Assembly: GCA_016839625.1 (NCBI GenBank)
Contig: JAEOTY010000026.1
Span: 1-38,172, forward strand
DNA length: 38,172 nt
From: Candidatus Hodarchaeota archaeon
GTDB lineage: Archaea > Asgardarchaeota > Heimdallarchaeia > Hodarchaeales > Hodarchaeaceae
Direction: 5' to 3'
Shown piece by piece: positions 1-8,497 of this stretch. The position numbers were made by a program, and so were the translations under genes. Every line of letters starts with the position of its first letter. Within the stretch, counting starts at the first letter, position 1. Below the pieces are notes generated by a model. The model made no database searches. It was not told where the DNA came from and worked only from the letters and a program-made list of their open reading frames with translations.

Positions 1-77
1 AAAAAAAATAACAGAACTTTTATCCTCGAAGCTTAAAATTAGTAATTACGTTCTTTTGCCAAAGGACTTGGTAAAAG

Positions 78-953
78 ATGGCAGGTTTAACTATTATACA
101 ATGGATTAACGTCACTGCTGCAGTTCTAATTTTGATACCTGCTGCTGTTTCATTTAAACATTACTATCGAACTCGTATTGTAGATTTCCTCATATTTGGC
201 TTATTTTTCACGATGATCTTTTTGACATTAGGTGGGAACGTTCTTGCGAGTGTAACTAACATCCTGTTCTTTTACCAACTGCATTATTGGGCTTGGAGTA
301 GTAACACTATTCTCTTGCTTCTTCATGTCATCAGGATGCGCCAGGGTCATCTTCAAAAAATTGCTTGGTATATTGGTATTGTTTGGTTCATAGTGCTTGC
401 TTTTTTGAGAAGTTTTTGGGAATTAATGCTACAGCCAGAAACTTCTTCTTTCTTAAATTTGGTAATACCTCATATCCATTCGTCTTATCATCCAAATGGA
501 GCAGGGGTCATGATCGCTGATGGGCTTTTTCTCTTCTCAACAAGTCATAGAATTATTTGTCAATTATTCTTTATTTATGCTTTCTCTGTGGCACTCTATA
601 TATACTTAACCACCAAACCTATTGCTTCTACTGATCGGATCGTTTTAGCCCATAGATTATGGATTATTGCAATCGTTGCAACCGTCGTTTATTTTGTCAT
701 GGAACTCCCTTGGCTTCCTCAGATTGCGTTTCTGAACGCTCTCCTAATATTGAATTTTGTACTCATCGCTTATATTGCGTTACGCTTACCAGAAGCCATG
801 ATTATTACTGAAGTGCAAGTCGGTCGTGCTATACATCTATATAAGAAAATTCAAAAATTAACAACTGCAAAAGCCCTTAAGGATTTCGGCATGCCTGAGC
901 TGGTCAAATATCTGCAGAATATCCCTCCTGAACTCTTTGAAGAAAGGGGCTAA
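78..953 (+). CDS. 7-TM integral membrane protein, function unknown
   Basis: A 291-residue protein with seven predicted hydrophobic segments (about residues 8-27, 36-60, 68-86, 96-115, 155-177, 192-213 and 216-238) and a charged cytosolic tail of about 50 residues. I recognise no catalytic motif. The arrangement of seven helices plus a short C-terminal tail resembles sensory input modules, but no kinase or other output domain follows. A second 7-TM protein of similar size lies at 4638-5396. The ATG is preceded by AAAGGA about 15 bases upstream, and a weak TATA-like stretch lies at about 31-41. The gene ends six bases from the convergent stop of the ferredoxin gene. Coding status is secure; function is not assigned. 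Confidence 0.8.
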   Translation: MAGLTIIQWINVTAAVLILIPAAVSFKHYYRTRIVDFLIFGLFFTMIFLTLGGNVLASVTNILFFYQLHYWAWSSNTILLLLHVIRMRQGHLQKIAWYIGIVWFIVLAFLRSFWELMLQPETSSFLNLVIPHIHSSYHPNGAGVMIADGLFLFSTSHRIICQLFFIYAFSVALYIYLTTKPIASTDRIVLAHRLWIIAIVATVVYFVMELPWLPQIAFLNALLILNFVLIAYIALRLPEAMIITEVQVGRAIHLYKKIQKLTTAKALKDFGMPELVKYLQNIPPELFEERG

Positions 954-958
954 AGATT

Positions 959-1834
959 TTAGATCATATCAAATTTTATGGCGTTATGGGGACAAATTTC
1001 GATACACCGATTACAAAAATAGCATTCACCCTTTTTGGAATCTGCAGCTGCTTCTTGAGTAGGGCAGATTTTTTCACACAGCCCACAATCGGTACAGTCT
1101 TCCGTATGTCGGTATTTAATTCCAGTAAATCGACTGAGGAGAGAGGATCCAGCCCCGAAAGGGCATAAGAACCGACACCACGGACGATAGATGAAAATAC
1201 TGGCAATACATACTACAATCAAGCTTAACAAAGGGATTAAAAATGTTAAGGTAAAAGTCCTAAGAAATAAAAATCCCGAAAGAGGATTGAACTCTGGAAG
1301 AATCGTTATGCTCCAAACGCTGGCTAATAGGAACAAAATCCCGAGAACACTCCAACGTACCTTACTTGAAACTTGTGAGGAGATTTCAATGTGAAATTTG
1401 GCCTTTTTTTGACCATTTAAATCTGACTTGAAGTTGATTTTTGAGATTAATTCTTGCAAGGCGCCTACAGGACACGCAAATCCACAAAAAATCCTACCCA
1501 AGAGCAGTGATGAATACAAGAGTAAACCTAAAATCAAACTTACCAGTAAATAAAACGTAACCTCGCCTCTTAGTCCTATTACGATGAGAATATATTGGAT
1601 GGGCATTACAGCATTTGGAACCCCTCCTAACACTATTCCTCCTAGAATTATAGTGACTAGATAAATTGTTGTGCTTATTTTTCTACTCATCAATTTAGCG
1701 TTGATTAGTATAGCACAGAACGAAAAAGTTATCACCCAAAAGAGAATCATGGGTGCTGGAGAATCTAAAGGAAGAAGTTCATTCGGTGATGGTACAGAAG
1801 CAATATCATTTCCTAAGCCAGAGAGGTTTTCCAT
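959..1834 (-). CDS. NapH/CcoG-like membrane-bound 4Fe-4S ferredoxin
   Basis: An integral membrane iron-sulfur protein of 291 residues. Five or so hydrophobic helices carry two CxxxCP motifs at membrane boundaries (GRIFCGFACPVGA near residue 115 and RPWCRFLCPFGA near 220). The C-terminus holds two ferredoxin-type 4Fe-4S motifs, CTDCGLCEKICP and CYFCNRCIEICP. This is the architecture of NapH, NosR-C and YccM-type proteins, which pass electrons across or along the membrane, usually from quinol. No terminal reductase such as nitrate or nitrous oxide reductase is nearby, so its partner is unknown. Flavodoxin genes in the window are possible electron donors (inference). A TATA-like TTATAAAA lies at 1891-1898 on the complementary strand, about 57 bases before the ATG. 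Confidence 0.85.
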   Translation of the reverse strand: MENLSGLGNDIASVPSPNELLPLDSPAPMILFWVITFSFCAILINAKLMSRKISTTIYLVTIILGGIVLGGVPNAVMPIQYILIVIGLRGEVTFYLLVSLILGLLLYSSLLLGRIFCGFACPVGALQELISKINFKSDLNGQKKAKFHIEISSQVSSKVRWSVLGILFLLASVWSITILPEFNPLSGFLFLRTFTLTFLIPLLSLIVVCIASIFIYRPWCRFLCPFGAGSSLLSRFTGIKYRHTEDCTDCGLCEKICPTQEAAADSKKGECYFCNRCIEICPHNAIKFDMI

Positions 1835-2035
1835 GTCTGCGATCCCTTTTCAGTTCGATTAAACTTATTCAACCTATCAATTCAAATTCGTTATAAAATG
1901 TGATAAGGAGCTAAATGTTTTCTAGTTCCATGGATGCTTAGATTTGTTTTCCTATTTTTCCTAAAAAGAGTTTCAAAAACCAGAAAAAGCATTTAATGAT
2001 GTATAATAAAGAAAGGGAGAAATTTTATCCCCTGG

Positions 2036-2515
2036 TTATGAACCAAGGATGGTTCCAATTTCTTTTCCTATCTCCTGAAATGTTAATGCAACATCGGATT
2101 CGAGTGGTCCTTCTCTGCCAAATACAATAGCTGATTCTCGTGGTTTAATGATTTTTACCTTCATTCTTTTCAATTTTCCTTCAATCTTTCTTGCAGCACT
2201 ATTTTCAAGAATGAACCACCTTTTTTTATTTAATCGAGAGTGGTTTCTAGTATCGAAACTGAATCCTTTTACTTTCTGGAGATCAACAGAATTTAACTTC
2301 TTCAAAAAAGTTTTCATTTCTTTAGATAACCCTATCATATGAGTCGGTCCACCAATAGCTAGAAAATCGTGATCTGATATTTTTTCGATAATGACCTCAT
2401 CAATACTCAAACATACTGTTTCAACGCCTGTCTCTTCAATTCCTTTAGCTAAACTAAGAGCAACATCTTTTGTATTCCCAAAGAGAGAGTGATATAATAC
2501 TAACGCACGTACCAT
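2036..2515 (-). CDS. Flavodoxin-like protein
   Basis: A single-domain flavodoxin fold. The N-terminal strand plus FMN phosphate loop reads VLYHSLFGNTKDVA, and FLAIGGPTHM in the middle matches the second FMN-contacting loop. It probably carries FMN and shuttles electrons, or acts as a small FMN-dependent quinone reductase. I place the start at 2515 because a GGTGA Shine-Dalgarno sits six bases before that ATG; the frame is open a few codons further, to 2527. It follows the 6-TM protein gene closely and is the last gene of the TetR-led operon, so its expression is probably governed by that regulator. The length, about 159 residues, is normal for the family. Confidence 0.85.
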   Translation of the reverse strand: MVRALVLYHSLFGNTKDVALSLAKGIEETGVETVCLSIDEVIIEKISDHDFLAIGGPTHMIGLSKEMKTFLKKLNSVDLQKVKGFSFDTRNHSRLNKKRWFILENSAARKIEGKLKRMKVKIIKPRESAIVFGREGPLESDVALTFQEIGKEIGTILGS

Positions 2516-2535
2516 TAACTTCACCACTTAATCAC

Positions 2536-3210
2536 TTAATTAACAGGATTCTGAGTCTTCAATTTCCTCAAAGTTTTGGTATTTGTTCTTTTATTCCGGA
2601 AATCCTGGAACATTACTACCAACAGGGAACCAAATGTTAAGATAGGAAACATACTGACCCAAAATAGGTTCCAAGTTTTAGCATGGAAAGGTATTCCAAT
2701 CAATAAACCAAATAATACCACCCACAGAAACCAATATGTGTATATCGCGTTCTGATCACTGCTAGGATACAATGGCCAACTTTTAGAATAGAGGATAAAG
2801 TCAATTATCCATAACAGTCCTAGGATAAACATAAAGATCATACAATAGAATGATTGTTGGATTACTAATAACGTATGTGCAAAAGTAAGCCCCAATACGA
2901 TTGTATAAATTCCACTATGGAACAACAGCCCCGGAGTATAATAAGCAATAAAAATACTCGAAATCCTACCTGTATGTATTCGAAGTCTACTAATAATGAA
3001 GTAGAAGTAATTCACCAAAATTGGAATCTCAGAAAGAATAAACAGGGAGAAAACGATACGTCCTAACTCGGCTCCTTCTAGCACACCAAGGAAAGCAAGG
3101 AAATATCCGCCCATCAACGAAAAAACTAGTAAGATCACTAAACCTATGAGAATATAATTCTTCACGGACTCATTAACGTTAACATATGCTGACTCGCTTG
3201 TATTGTACAT
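2536..3210 (-). CDS. 6-TM membrane protein in TetR operon
   Basis: A 224-residue protein with six hydrophobic segments (about residues 18-43, 50-75, 85-112, 116-140, 157-176, 183-206), a short polar N-terminus and a basic C-terminal tail. No family is recognised. It lies between the TetR regulator (40 bases upstream) and a flavodoxin (about 20 bases downstream), all on the minus strand, so it is probably co-transcribed with both. TetR plus membrane protein cassettes are often efflux or stress-related, but nothing in this protein identifies a transporter family. No clear Shine-Dalgarno precedes the ATG. Confidence 0.75.
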   Translation of the reverse strand: MYNTSESAYVNVNESVKNYILIGLVILLVFSLMGGYFLAFLGVLEGAELGRIVFSLFILSEIPILVNYFYFIISRLRIHTGRISSIFIAYYTPGLLFHSGIYTIVLGLTFAHTLLVIQQSFYCMIFMFILGLLWIIDFILYSKSWPLYPSSDQNAIYTYWFLWVVLFGLLIGIPFHAKTWNLFWVSMFPILTFGSLLVVMFQDFRNKRTNTKTLRKLKTQNPVN

Positions 3211-3249
3211 TTTAACACACTTTCTTTCTTATCGGAAAGAGTACAATAC

Positions 3250-3933
3250 CTAATCATCATAATGTTTCAATCCTTTATCTATTATATTGAATAATACCGC
3301 CAAAAATTCTCCAGATCTATCTTCTGACTGACTCCTCTTTCCCCGCATCACCAATTCGTTGATCGCGGACCCAAGAGAACTCAGGGCCATCACAACTGAG
3401 AACGGATCTATTTTAGTCTGAACTCCTGAATTCTTCATTGTTTCTGTGATAACATTTATCATGAGTTTTTCAATCTTTAACTGGTGATATCTAAATTCTT
3501 TTTCACTTTCAGTCAAGGATTGTTTAATTTCTTCTTTTGTGATCATTTTTCCTATGACCAAATTTAATCTACCCGATTCAAAGAGTCCTGCGTAATCAGG
3601 ATATTCCTCCACAAATGCAAGATAAGCATTCCCGAGAGTAAGTAGTTCATATTCCACGTTGGGAGTATTGAAAGTATTCTCCATGATCTGAAACATTTTT
3701 TCAAAAGCTTTAGAGACTACTGCTACAAAGAGATCATCTTTCGAGTCAAAATAATTGTAGATCGTTGCCTTACTATATCCTGCTTTCAGTGCAATTTGGT
3801 CAACCATCGTTTTGTCATATCCCTGATTAATAAAGAACTTTTCAGCAGTTTTAATAATATCATCTCGTCGCTGTTTACGTTCTCGTTCCAATCTCTGCTT
3901 TCTAGGAGAATTTTGTGTTTCATTGTCGCTCAT
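3250..3933 (-). CDS. TetR/AcrR-family transcriptional regulator
   Basis: A DNA-binding repressor of the TetR family. The N-terminal helix-turn-helix is complete (AEKFFINQGYDKTMVDQIA, then AGYSKATIYNYFDSKDDLF), followed by a helical ligand-binding domain of about 150 residues. The frame is open to an ATG at 3951, but AGGAGAAGG ends just before the ATG at 3933, so I take 3933 as the start. A near-perfect 29-base palindrome upstream at 3979-4007 sits beside a TATA-like element (3963-3970), which suggests autoregulation. It leads an operon with a 6-TM protein and a flavodoxin, the likely targets. The ligand cannot be read from sequence. Confidence 0.9.
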   Translation of the reverse strand: MSDNETQNSPRKQRLERERKQRRDDIIKTAEKFFINQGYDKTMVDQIALKAGYSKATIYNYFDSKDDLFVAVVSKAFEKMFQIMENTFNTPNVEYELLTLGNAYLAFVEEYPDYAGLFESGRLNLVIGKMITKEEIKQSLTESEKEFRYHQLKIEKLMINVITETMKNSGVQTKIDPFSVVMALSSLGSAINELVMRGKRSQSEDRSGEFLAVLFNIIDKGLKHYDD

Positions 3934-3978
3934 AAGCCTTCTCCTGTCCATGGATTGAGATGATTTATTAAGGTATTG

Positions 3979-4007
3979 TACTTAAGTTGAATGGTTCAAC
4001 TCAAGTA
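3979..4007. promoter_or_regulatory. Palindromic operator upstream of TetR gene
   Basis: Two 13-base arms, TACTTAAGTTGAA and TTCAACTCAAGTA, flank a 3-base spacer with one mismatch. The palindrome lies immediately upstream of the TATA-like element for the TetR gene (3963-3970 on the minus strand). The size and symmetry suit a TetR dimer, so it is probably the regulator's own operator. A second TATA-like element pointing the other way (4026-4033) lies 19 bases beyond it. Confidence 0.7.
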
Positions 4008-4115
4008 TAGTTATTTAGACTCGAGTATAAATAGCTTATTATTGAGGAAGTCAAATGAAATTATATCCCCCCCAAGTCAGAATCAATTTAGGAATATCAA
4101 TCTCAATCACATTGT

Positions 4116-4565
4116 TTAAAATTCCGCATAGAACATTTCTTCATAAAGTGATTCTAATTTATTCTTATGTTTTAATTCCATTTGTGCTAGCTTTTGATAG
4201 ACTGAGATATGCTCTTCGTCAATGGCTGAACTCGCCATTTTAGTATAAAGTGTGGATGCTGCCTTCTCCTCGTTCATTGCAAAAATAAAAACTTCCTGAA
4301 GACCTGAATTCTCATCAATAGGTTGAACAACAAGATGATCAGAAAGCTTTAAGTCTTGGATAGATTCCATGTTATAATTAAGTATATCTTCTGCTTTTGA
4401 AAGGTTTTCCAGAGCCTCTCTATGACCAAGTTCGTCTTGTGCAATTTCTTCAAAAAGTTTTTTTACCGTAAGGTTATCAGTTCTCTTAGCAAAACCAGAA
4501 TATAGGTTATACGCTTCTTTTTCCTTTTTAATGGCAAAATTAATTATTTCTTGTATGTTTGACAT
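4116..4565 (-). CDS. Rubrerythrin-like diiron protein (no rubredoxin domain)
   Basis: A 149-residue ferritin-like four-helix protein. It shows two diiron half-sites: Glu15 (KKEKEAYNLY) with Glu45 and His48 (AQDELGHRE), then a second pair in the C-terminal half (NEEKAASTLY and QMELKHK). This is the rubrerythrin catalytic domain, which reduces hydrogen peroxide or serves other diiron oxidation chemistry; the C-terminal rubredoxin domain of classical rubrerythrin is absent. An external electron donor would be needed, and the flavodoxins or ferredoxins here are candidates (inference). An AAGGA Shine-Dalgarno lies just upstream of the ATG. It fits the peroxide-defence theme with the PerR and catalase genes near 33-35 kb. 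Confidence 0.85.
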   Translation of the reverse strand: MSNIQEIINFAIKKEKEAYNLYSGFAKRTDNLTVKKLFEEIAQDELGHREALENLSKAEDILNYNMESIQDLKLSDHLVVQPIDENSGLQEVFIFAMNEEKAASTLYTKMASSAIDEEHISVYQKLAQMELKHKNKLESLYEEMFYAEF

Positions 4566-4637
4566 TATAACATTCCTTCAAGCTAATAATTATTCAGTCT
4601 ATTTTTGGTATTCATATAACAATGCACTACGAAAGAA

Positions 4638-5396
4638 TCAACTCTTTGCTCTCTTCTGGACCATATTTTTGAACCAATCAGGCATTAAATATCCTATCAT
4701 GGCACAGAACCCAGCCAATGAGGCGGATGTCCATCCCAAGAAATAGAAAAGCGAGTAACCAGCTGGAAACAAACTATCAATGATGAAGAAGATAAAAACA
4801 AATAGTTCAAATAACGCGCTGAGTGCTATCATCAAAAAACCTGCTCTTGGTACTGGATTTGTAGTTTTCCTCATTTCTGTGAATGAACGTGAAAAGAGAA
4901 TAATGAAAATTAAGGAAGATACGGTTACATGCCAAAAAAGAAGTTGAAAGGGGATATAAATGCCAGGGATCTCAATAAAAGGGGTTTGAGTTTTAAAGAT
5001 GAATATGAAAAGAAAGCCTTCTGTTATACCAGTTGCGATTGTGATAGTTTCACGGAAATAAGGTTTGATTTCCGTAAAGAATATGTCCAGCGTAAAATAG
5101 AAGAGAAAGAGATTTCCAAGGGCAGAAAAAGCATAACCGAGATTAATCCCTAGACTACTTACATCAATTCCTCCTTGAGTAAAATGTTCAATCGCTTTTG
5201 TAGTAAAAAGCGCAAGTCCTGCAAAGAAATATGAAGAAAAACTCAAAAAAAGATTTCTTACAGCAGGTACTCTTCCTTGTAAGTATTTCAAACCTGTTTT
5301 TAAACTTAAATAAGTGAAAACTAAAAGAACTATTCCTTCCATTAGGACTGCTTGTATAGGGGGTTCAGAACCCACCTGAGCGATTGTGTTTAACAA
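4638..5396 (-). CDS. 7-TM integral membrane protein paired with longin-like gene
   Basis: A 252-residue protein with seven hydrophobic helices (about residues 17-36, 46-66, 80-105, 114-136, 148-169, 184-210, 215-238) and a short basic tail beginning PDWFKNM. No enzyme motif is visible. It starts 20 bases after the stop of the longin-like gene and is almost certainly co-transcribed with it. That suggests a membrane receptor or anchor with a soluble partner (inference). Length and helix count are close to the 78-953 protein, but I cannot show homology by eye. Confidence 0.75.
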   Translation of the reverse strand: MLNTIAQVGSEPPIQAVLMEGIVLLVFTYLSLKTGLKYLQGRVPAVRNLFLSFSSYFFAGLALFTTKAIEHFTQGGIDVSSLGINLGYAFSALGNLFLFYFTLDIFFTEIKPYFRETITIATGITEGFLFIFIFKTQTPFIEIPGIYIPFQLLFWHVTVSSLIFIILFSRSFTEMRKTTNPVPRAGFLMIALSALFELFVFIFFIIDSLFPAGYSLFYFLGWTSASLAGFCAMIGYLMPDWFKNMVQKRAKS

Positions 5397-5416
5397 ATAT
5401 CTGACCTCTTATAATT

Positions 5417-5911
5417 TCACCATAACCCTGACTTTTCTAATTTTTTCTCGGCTTTATCAGTTCTTTCAACTTTTCTCTCTGATTTAATTTTTTGTTGCAT
5501 GTATGCAACATGATTTTCTGTTAATTCTTCCAATGTACTGTTAAACTGACTAAAGAAGTTCTCATCAATGAAATTCATAGCATTTTTCATCTCTAGGTAT
5601 AATTTTTCTGCTTCTTCAGAGATTCGTTTTAACAGGGAAAAAAGACACTCGGTTGAGGACCCCTTATCCAATATAATTGCACAAATCAGATGCTCTGAAA
5701 TAGTAAGAGTAAGATCGTGAGTATCTGTTGAAATAGAAGAGAGTTGGCCAATTTGAATCTCCGTCATCAATCCTCTGATAGCTGTTAGCATGCCACCAAA
5801 GATAAATCCTTTGATTTTTGGTGTCGGTTCGTAGCATAAGATAGTCAGGCCTGAGTCTTTCTCAATAATCCAAACACCTGACACTCCTAGTGTGTAAAAG
5901 GCTTCTTTCAT
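5417..5911 (-). CDS. Longin-/roadblock-like small domain protein
   Basis: A 164-residue soluble protein. Its first ~105 residues follow the pattern of longin/profilin-like domains in Asgard archaea: a first strand GVWIIEKDSGLTILCY, then GFIFGGMLTAIRGLMTEI as a helix, then strands TLTISEHLICAIILD, then a helix. The last ~55 residues form a charged helix rich in Lys and Glu. Longin and roadblock domains are platforms for small GTPases in eukaryotes, and Asgard genomes hold many of them. The assignment here rests on hydrophobic pattern only. It is the first gene of a pair with the 7-TM protein. A TATA-like TTTATAAG is on the minus strand at about 5958-5966, some 50 bases before the ATG. Confidence 0.55.
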   Translation of the reverse strand: MKEAFYTLGVSGVWIIEKDSGLTILCYEPTPKIKGFIFGGMLTAIRGLMTEIQIGQLSSISTDTHDLTLTISEHLICAIILDKGSSTECLFSLLKRISEEAEKLYLEMKNAMNFIDENFFSQFNSTLEELTENHVAYMQQKIKSERKVERTDKAEKKLEKSGLW

Positions 5912-6363
5912 TTCTAGTTTCAGAATTATGAAATAATCAGATAAATAATTTCCTATCCTTATAAATCCAAAAATCCTTCTATTGTGTCGTAAATGAGTAG
6001 ATTGATCTGCGTGACTTAAAGTGAGGATTTTTATTGTAAAGATTAATACTGGTTCTTGATATGGAGAAGAATTGCTCTCGCGACTTAAGTCTATTGGACT
6101 TTAGGAAGTTTGGAAACAAGTTATGGAAAAATGTATGAAAAATGTCTAAAAATAATAAAAAATTATAGCTCATGAGATAGGTACAGCCTTTACAACAGTA
6201 AGTTGGTTCGTAAGAACGATTTTTCAGCTTTGATCATCAATAATCAATGTTGCACAACATTTTTAAACAATGGAACACTTCTTCAATCTAAAGCAAATTC
6301 TTTGGAAAGAGTTGAAAAATCGATGATCACAATTAAAAATTCATTTTCTTGTGCGGGATTGAA
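5912..6363. other. Intergenic region with palindrome next to TATA-like box
   Basis: No convincing gene is seen in this stretch. It holds the promoter of the longin-like gene at its left end. Near its right end is the 16-base palindrome AATGTTGCACAACATT (6246-6261), abutting a TATA-like TTTTTAAAC that points toward the surface-protein gene. A 64-codon minus-strand frame at 5979-6173 is low-complexity and lacks start signals, so I do not call it. Confidence 0.5.
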
Positions 6364-7668
6364 ATGAGTAAGAACTTGATAACACGGACTACGATGATAG
6401 TGTTTTTATCAATGTTAATACTCCCAATTTCTTTAGTCCATTCGAACGACGATTATTCAACGAATAATATTGAAACACTCCATGTGTTTACATATAATAA
6501 CGATAAGTGGTCTTCTGCAGCCCAATGGGAGGAACCTGGTTCTCAATATGAACTTACATCACTGAAAATCGTTAGTTCTGACTTCCTAGAAAATATCCAT
6601 GCAACCTGGATTCATAATGATTCCAAGCTATATCTAGGCCACTGGGATGGTTTCGATTGGACTGTTGAACCTACTTTTATTGAATTAGATCCTTATAATT
6701 GCTTAGCTTATGCATTTAGGGTTGATGAAAAAGGAGCTGATCACCTTTGGTGGATAGGAGAAAATTATGCTACAAAGTATAATTATTTTAATGGTTCTAA
6801 TTGGAGTGAGAACATTACTCTTGATGTCTCGATAACTTCTATTCACGATTCATACCTATCTGGTGGAGGGGTGATGTATCTTATGGACAGTACAACTCTA
6901 TGGATTGGAAATGGTTCCTCTACCTCAATAACTGTTGATAAAGGGTTCGATTGGTATCTCAAAGAAGTAACAGTTGTCGATTCTGATTTAATGCATCTCT
7001 TTTTTACTACACGCTCGCATGAGGATAATTTCAATGTTCTTTCCATCCAGTCATTTGATGGTGGTCAGACGTGGACAGACCAAATGATGGTTATTAATGC
7101 TACTGCTGAATCTCTGATCCCTTTTTATCACATTTTATCAACCGATTTTACGCATCCTATTGTAGCTCAAGGTGAAGACAATGATTTATTCTTATTTCAT
7201 AAAGTAGATAGAACATGGGAATCCGATTCGTTTTCTGCAAAAGCAATTTTTGAGCATATGGTATTTTATTCATATTTTAATGGTTCAAATTGGAATCCCC
7301 AAACTCTGTTATCTCTACCAGAGGAATTACTAAGTATTGAACTTCAAAATGCGATTGTTGGTCCAGATGACAATGTACATCTGTTTTGGATAGGGTATTT
7401 TGAAGGAACATATTTACATGAAATTATGCACGATATTGTTTCAGAAAATGGCACGCTATTAAAAAGGAACCGTGTAATGTCAAGCCAAAATTATTTATCA
7501 AATGTCCATTCAGTTGTTAGTGATTCAGGTGTCCTACAGGTGTTCGTTATGGATACACTGGTCCAAAGCAATATTACTGACACAGTAATTCCAGGTTTTG
7601 AATTCGAGTTTGCTCTTTCAAGTGGATTCGTGGTAGCTTTCCTTTTTAAAAAGAAAAGAAAGGAATAA
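6364..7668 (+). CDS. Secreted Asp-box surface protein with PGF-CTERM-like anchor
   Basis: A 434-residue exported protein. Residues 1-26 form a signal peptide (basic start, hydrophobic core, cleavage region after LVHS). The mature part has recurring short motifs such as YFNGSNW (twice) and an Asp-box, SFDGGQTW, typical of sialidase-like beta-propellers; several N-x-S/T sequons are present. The C-terminus reads IPGFEFEFALSSGFVVAFLF followed by KKKRKE. That is a PGF motif, a short hydrophobic helix and a basic end, the layout of PGF-CTERM signals processed by archaeosortases. The ATG at 6364 is preferred over an in-frame TTG at 6349. It probably sits on the cell surface and may bind or cleave glycans; no catalytic residues are identified. 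Confidence 0.75.
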   Translation: MSKNLITRTTMIVFLSMLILPISLVHSNDDYSTNNIETLHVFTYNNDKWSSAAQWEEPGSQYELTSLKIVSSDFLENIHATWIHNDSKLYLGHWDGFDWTVEPTFIELDPYNCLAYAFRVDEKGADHLWWIGENYATKYNYFNGSNWSENITLDVSITSIHDSYLSGGGVMYLMDSTTLWIGNGSSTSITVDKGFDWYLKEVTVVDSDLMHLFFTTRSHEDNFNVLSIQSFDGGQTWTDQMMVINATAESLIPFYHILSTDFTHPIVAQGEDNDLFLFHKVDRTWESDSFSAKAIFEHMVFYSYFNGSNWNPQTLLSLPEELLSIELQNAIVGPDDNVHLFWIGYFEGTYLHEIMHDIVSENGTLLKRNRVMSSQNYLSNVHSVVSDSGVLQVFVMDTLVQSNITDTVIPGFEFEFALSSGFVVAFLFKKKRKE

Positions 7669-7741
7669 AGAATACCACTGCTGATTGTTTAAAGGCTTTT
7701 AACTGAAAATAGCTCTATTATTTCAATATTAAGGTGATATC

Positions 7742-8497
7742 TTGGAAGAAATCAGAAAAATGCTCAAGATGTGGGATGAAGAAAGATATATCAACGAATT
7801 TCCCGAATCTGATCAGATGAAGGGCGTCCCTCCACCAGCCATACAAAAAGACTATCCTAATGAAGCGAAAGTTATGGATCTTATTCCTCCAGAAGAAATC
7901 ACAATCGGTAATATCCCATTTCGAGAGGTAATTACAAAGCGAAAGAGTCACCGAAAATTTACTGAAGATCCATTAACTCTTGAAGAATTATCATTCTTAT
8001 TATGGTGCGCACAAGGAGTAAAAACAGTTACTAGAAATCGAATTAAGCGAACAATCCCTTCTGCTGGTGCAAGGCACCCGTTTGAAACTTATCTTATCAT
8101 AAATCGGGTTGAAGGTTTAGAACCAGGTCTTTACAGATACCTATCCATTGATCATAAGCTATCTTTCTTACAATCTCTTGAAAAGGTGGAAGTCGTAATA
8201 GAACAGTTGGTCTATAAGCAATACTCTTTTGTCGGAAAAGGAGCAGTCGTTTTTTGTTGGGTAGCAATTCCTTATCGAATGGAATGGAGACATTCTTTGT
8301 TTTCGAGCAAATTCATTGCTTTAGAAGCTGGTCACATTTGTCAGAATTTATATCTCGCATGTGAGGCAATCAATGCAGGAACATGTGCAATAGGTTATTA
8401 TAACCAAGACAAAGTCGACAAGTTCCTCAATATTGATGGAAAAAAAGAGTTTACAATTTATGTTGCTCCCGTTGGAAAAATATATCCTGTTAAGTAA
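7742..8497 (+). CDS. SagB/nitroreductase-family FMN oxidoreductase
   Basis: A 251-residue nitroreductase-fold flavoprotein. The FMN-binding N-terminal motif is KRKSHRKFTEDPLTLEELSF. The family's middle motif PSAGARHPFETYLI and the late motif EAGHICQNLYLACEAI are present, followed by a C-terminal strand ending APVGKI. The PSAGARHP/GLYRY pattern is typical of SagB-type (ThcOx) dehydrogenases, many of which stand alone and are not tied to azole peptide synthesis. No cyclodehydratase gene is nearby, so I do not infer a natural-product cluster. The start is a TTG, chosen because AAGGTGAT lies three bases before it. Confidence 0.85.
   Translation: MEEIRKMLKMWDEERYINEFPESDQMKGVPPPAIQKDYPNEAKVMDLIPPEEITIGNIPFREVITKRKSHRKFTEDPLTLEELSFLLWCAQGVKTVTRNRIKRTIPSAGARHPFETYLIINRVEGLEPGLYRYLSIDHKLSFLQSLEKVEVVIEQLVYKQYSFVGKGAVVFCWVAIPYRMEWRHSLFSSKFIALEAGHICQNLYLACEAINAGTCAIGYYNQDKVDKFLNIDGKKEFTIYVAPVGKIYPVK

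Noticed and set aside
4055-4243. A 62-residue small protein gene
   Set aside because: Two thirds of it is antisense to the rubrerythrin gene and its hydrophobic part mirrors that gene's helices; only the promoter is kept as an observation.
5979-6173. A 64-codon minus-strand frame in the gap before the surface protein
   Set aside because: Low-complexity F/N/S composition, no ribosome-binding site, and no protein-like pattern.
7742-8497. A thiazole/oxazole-modified peptide cluster because of the SagB-like gene
   Set aside because: No cyclodehydratase, precursor peptide or transporter gene is nearby; SagB-type proteins often occur alone.
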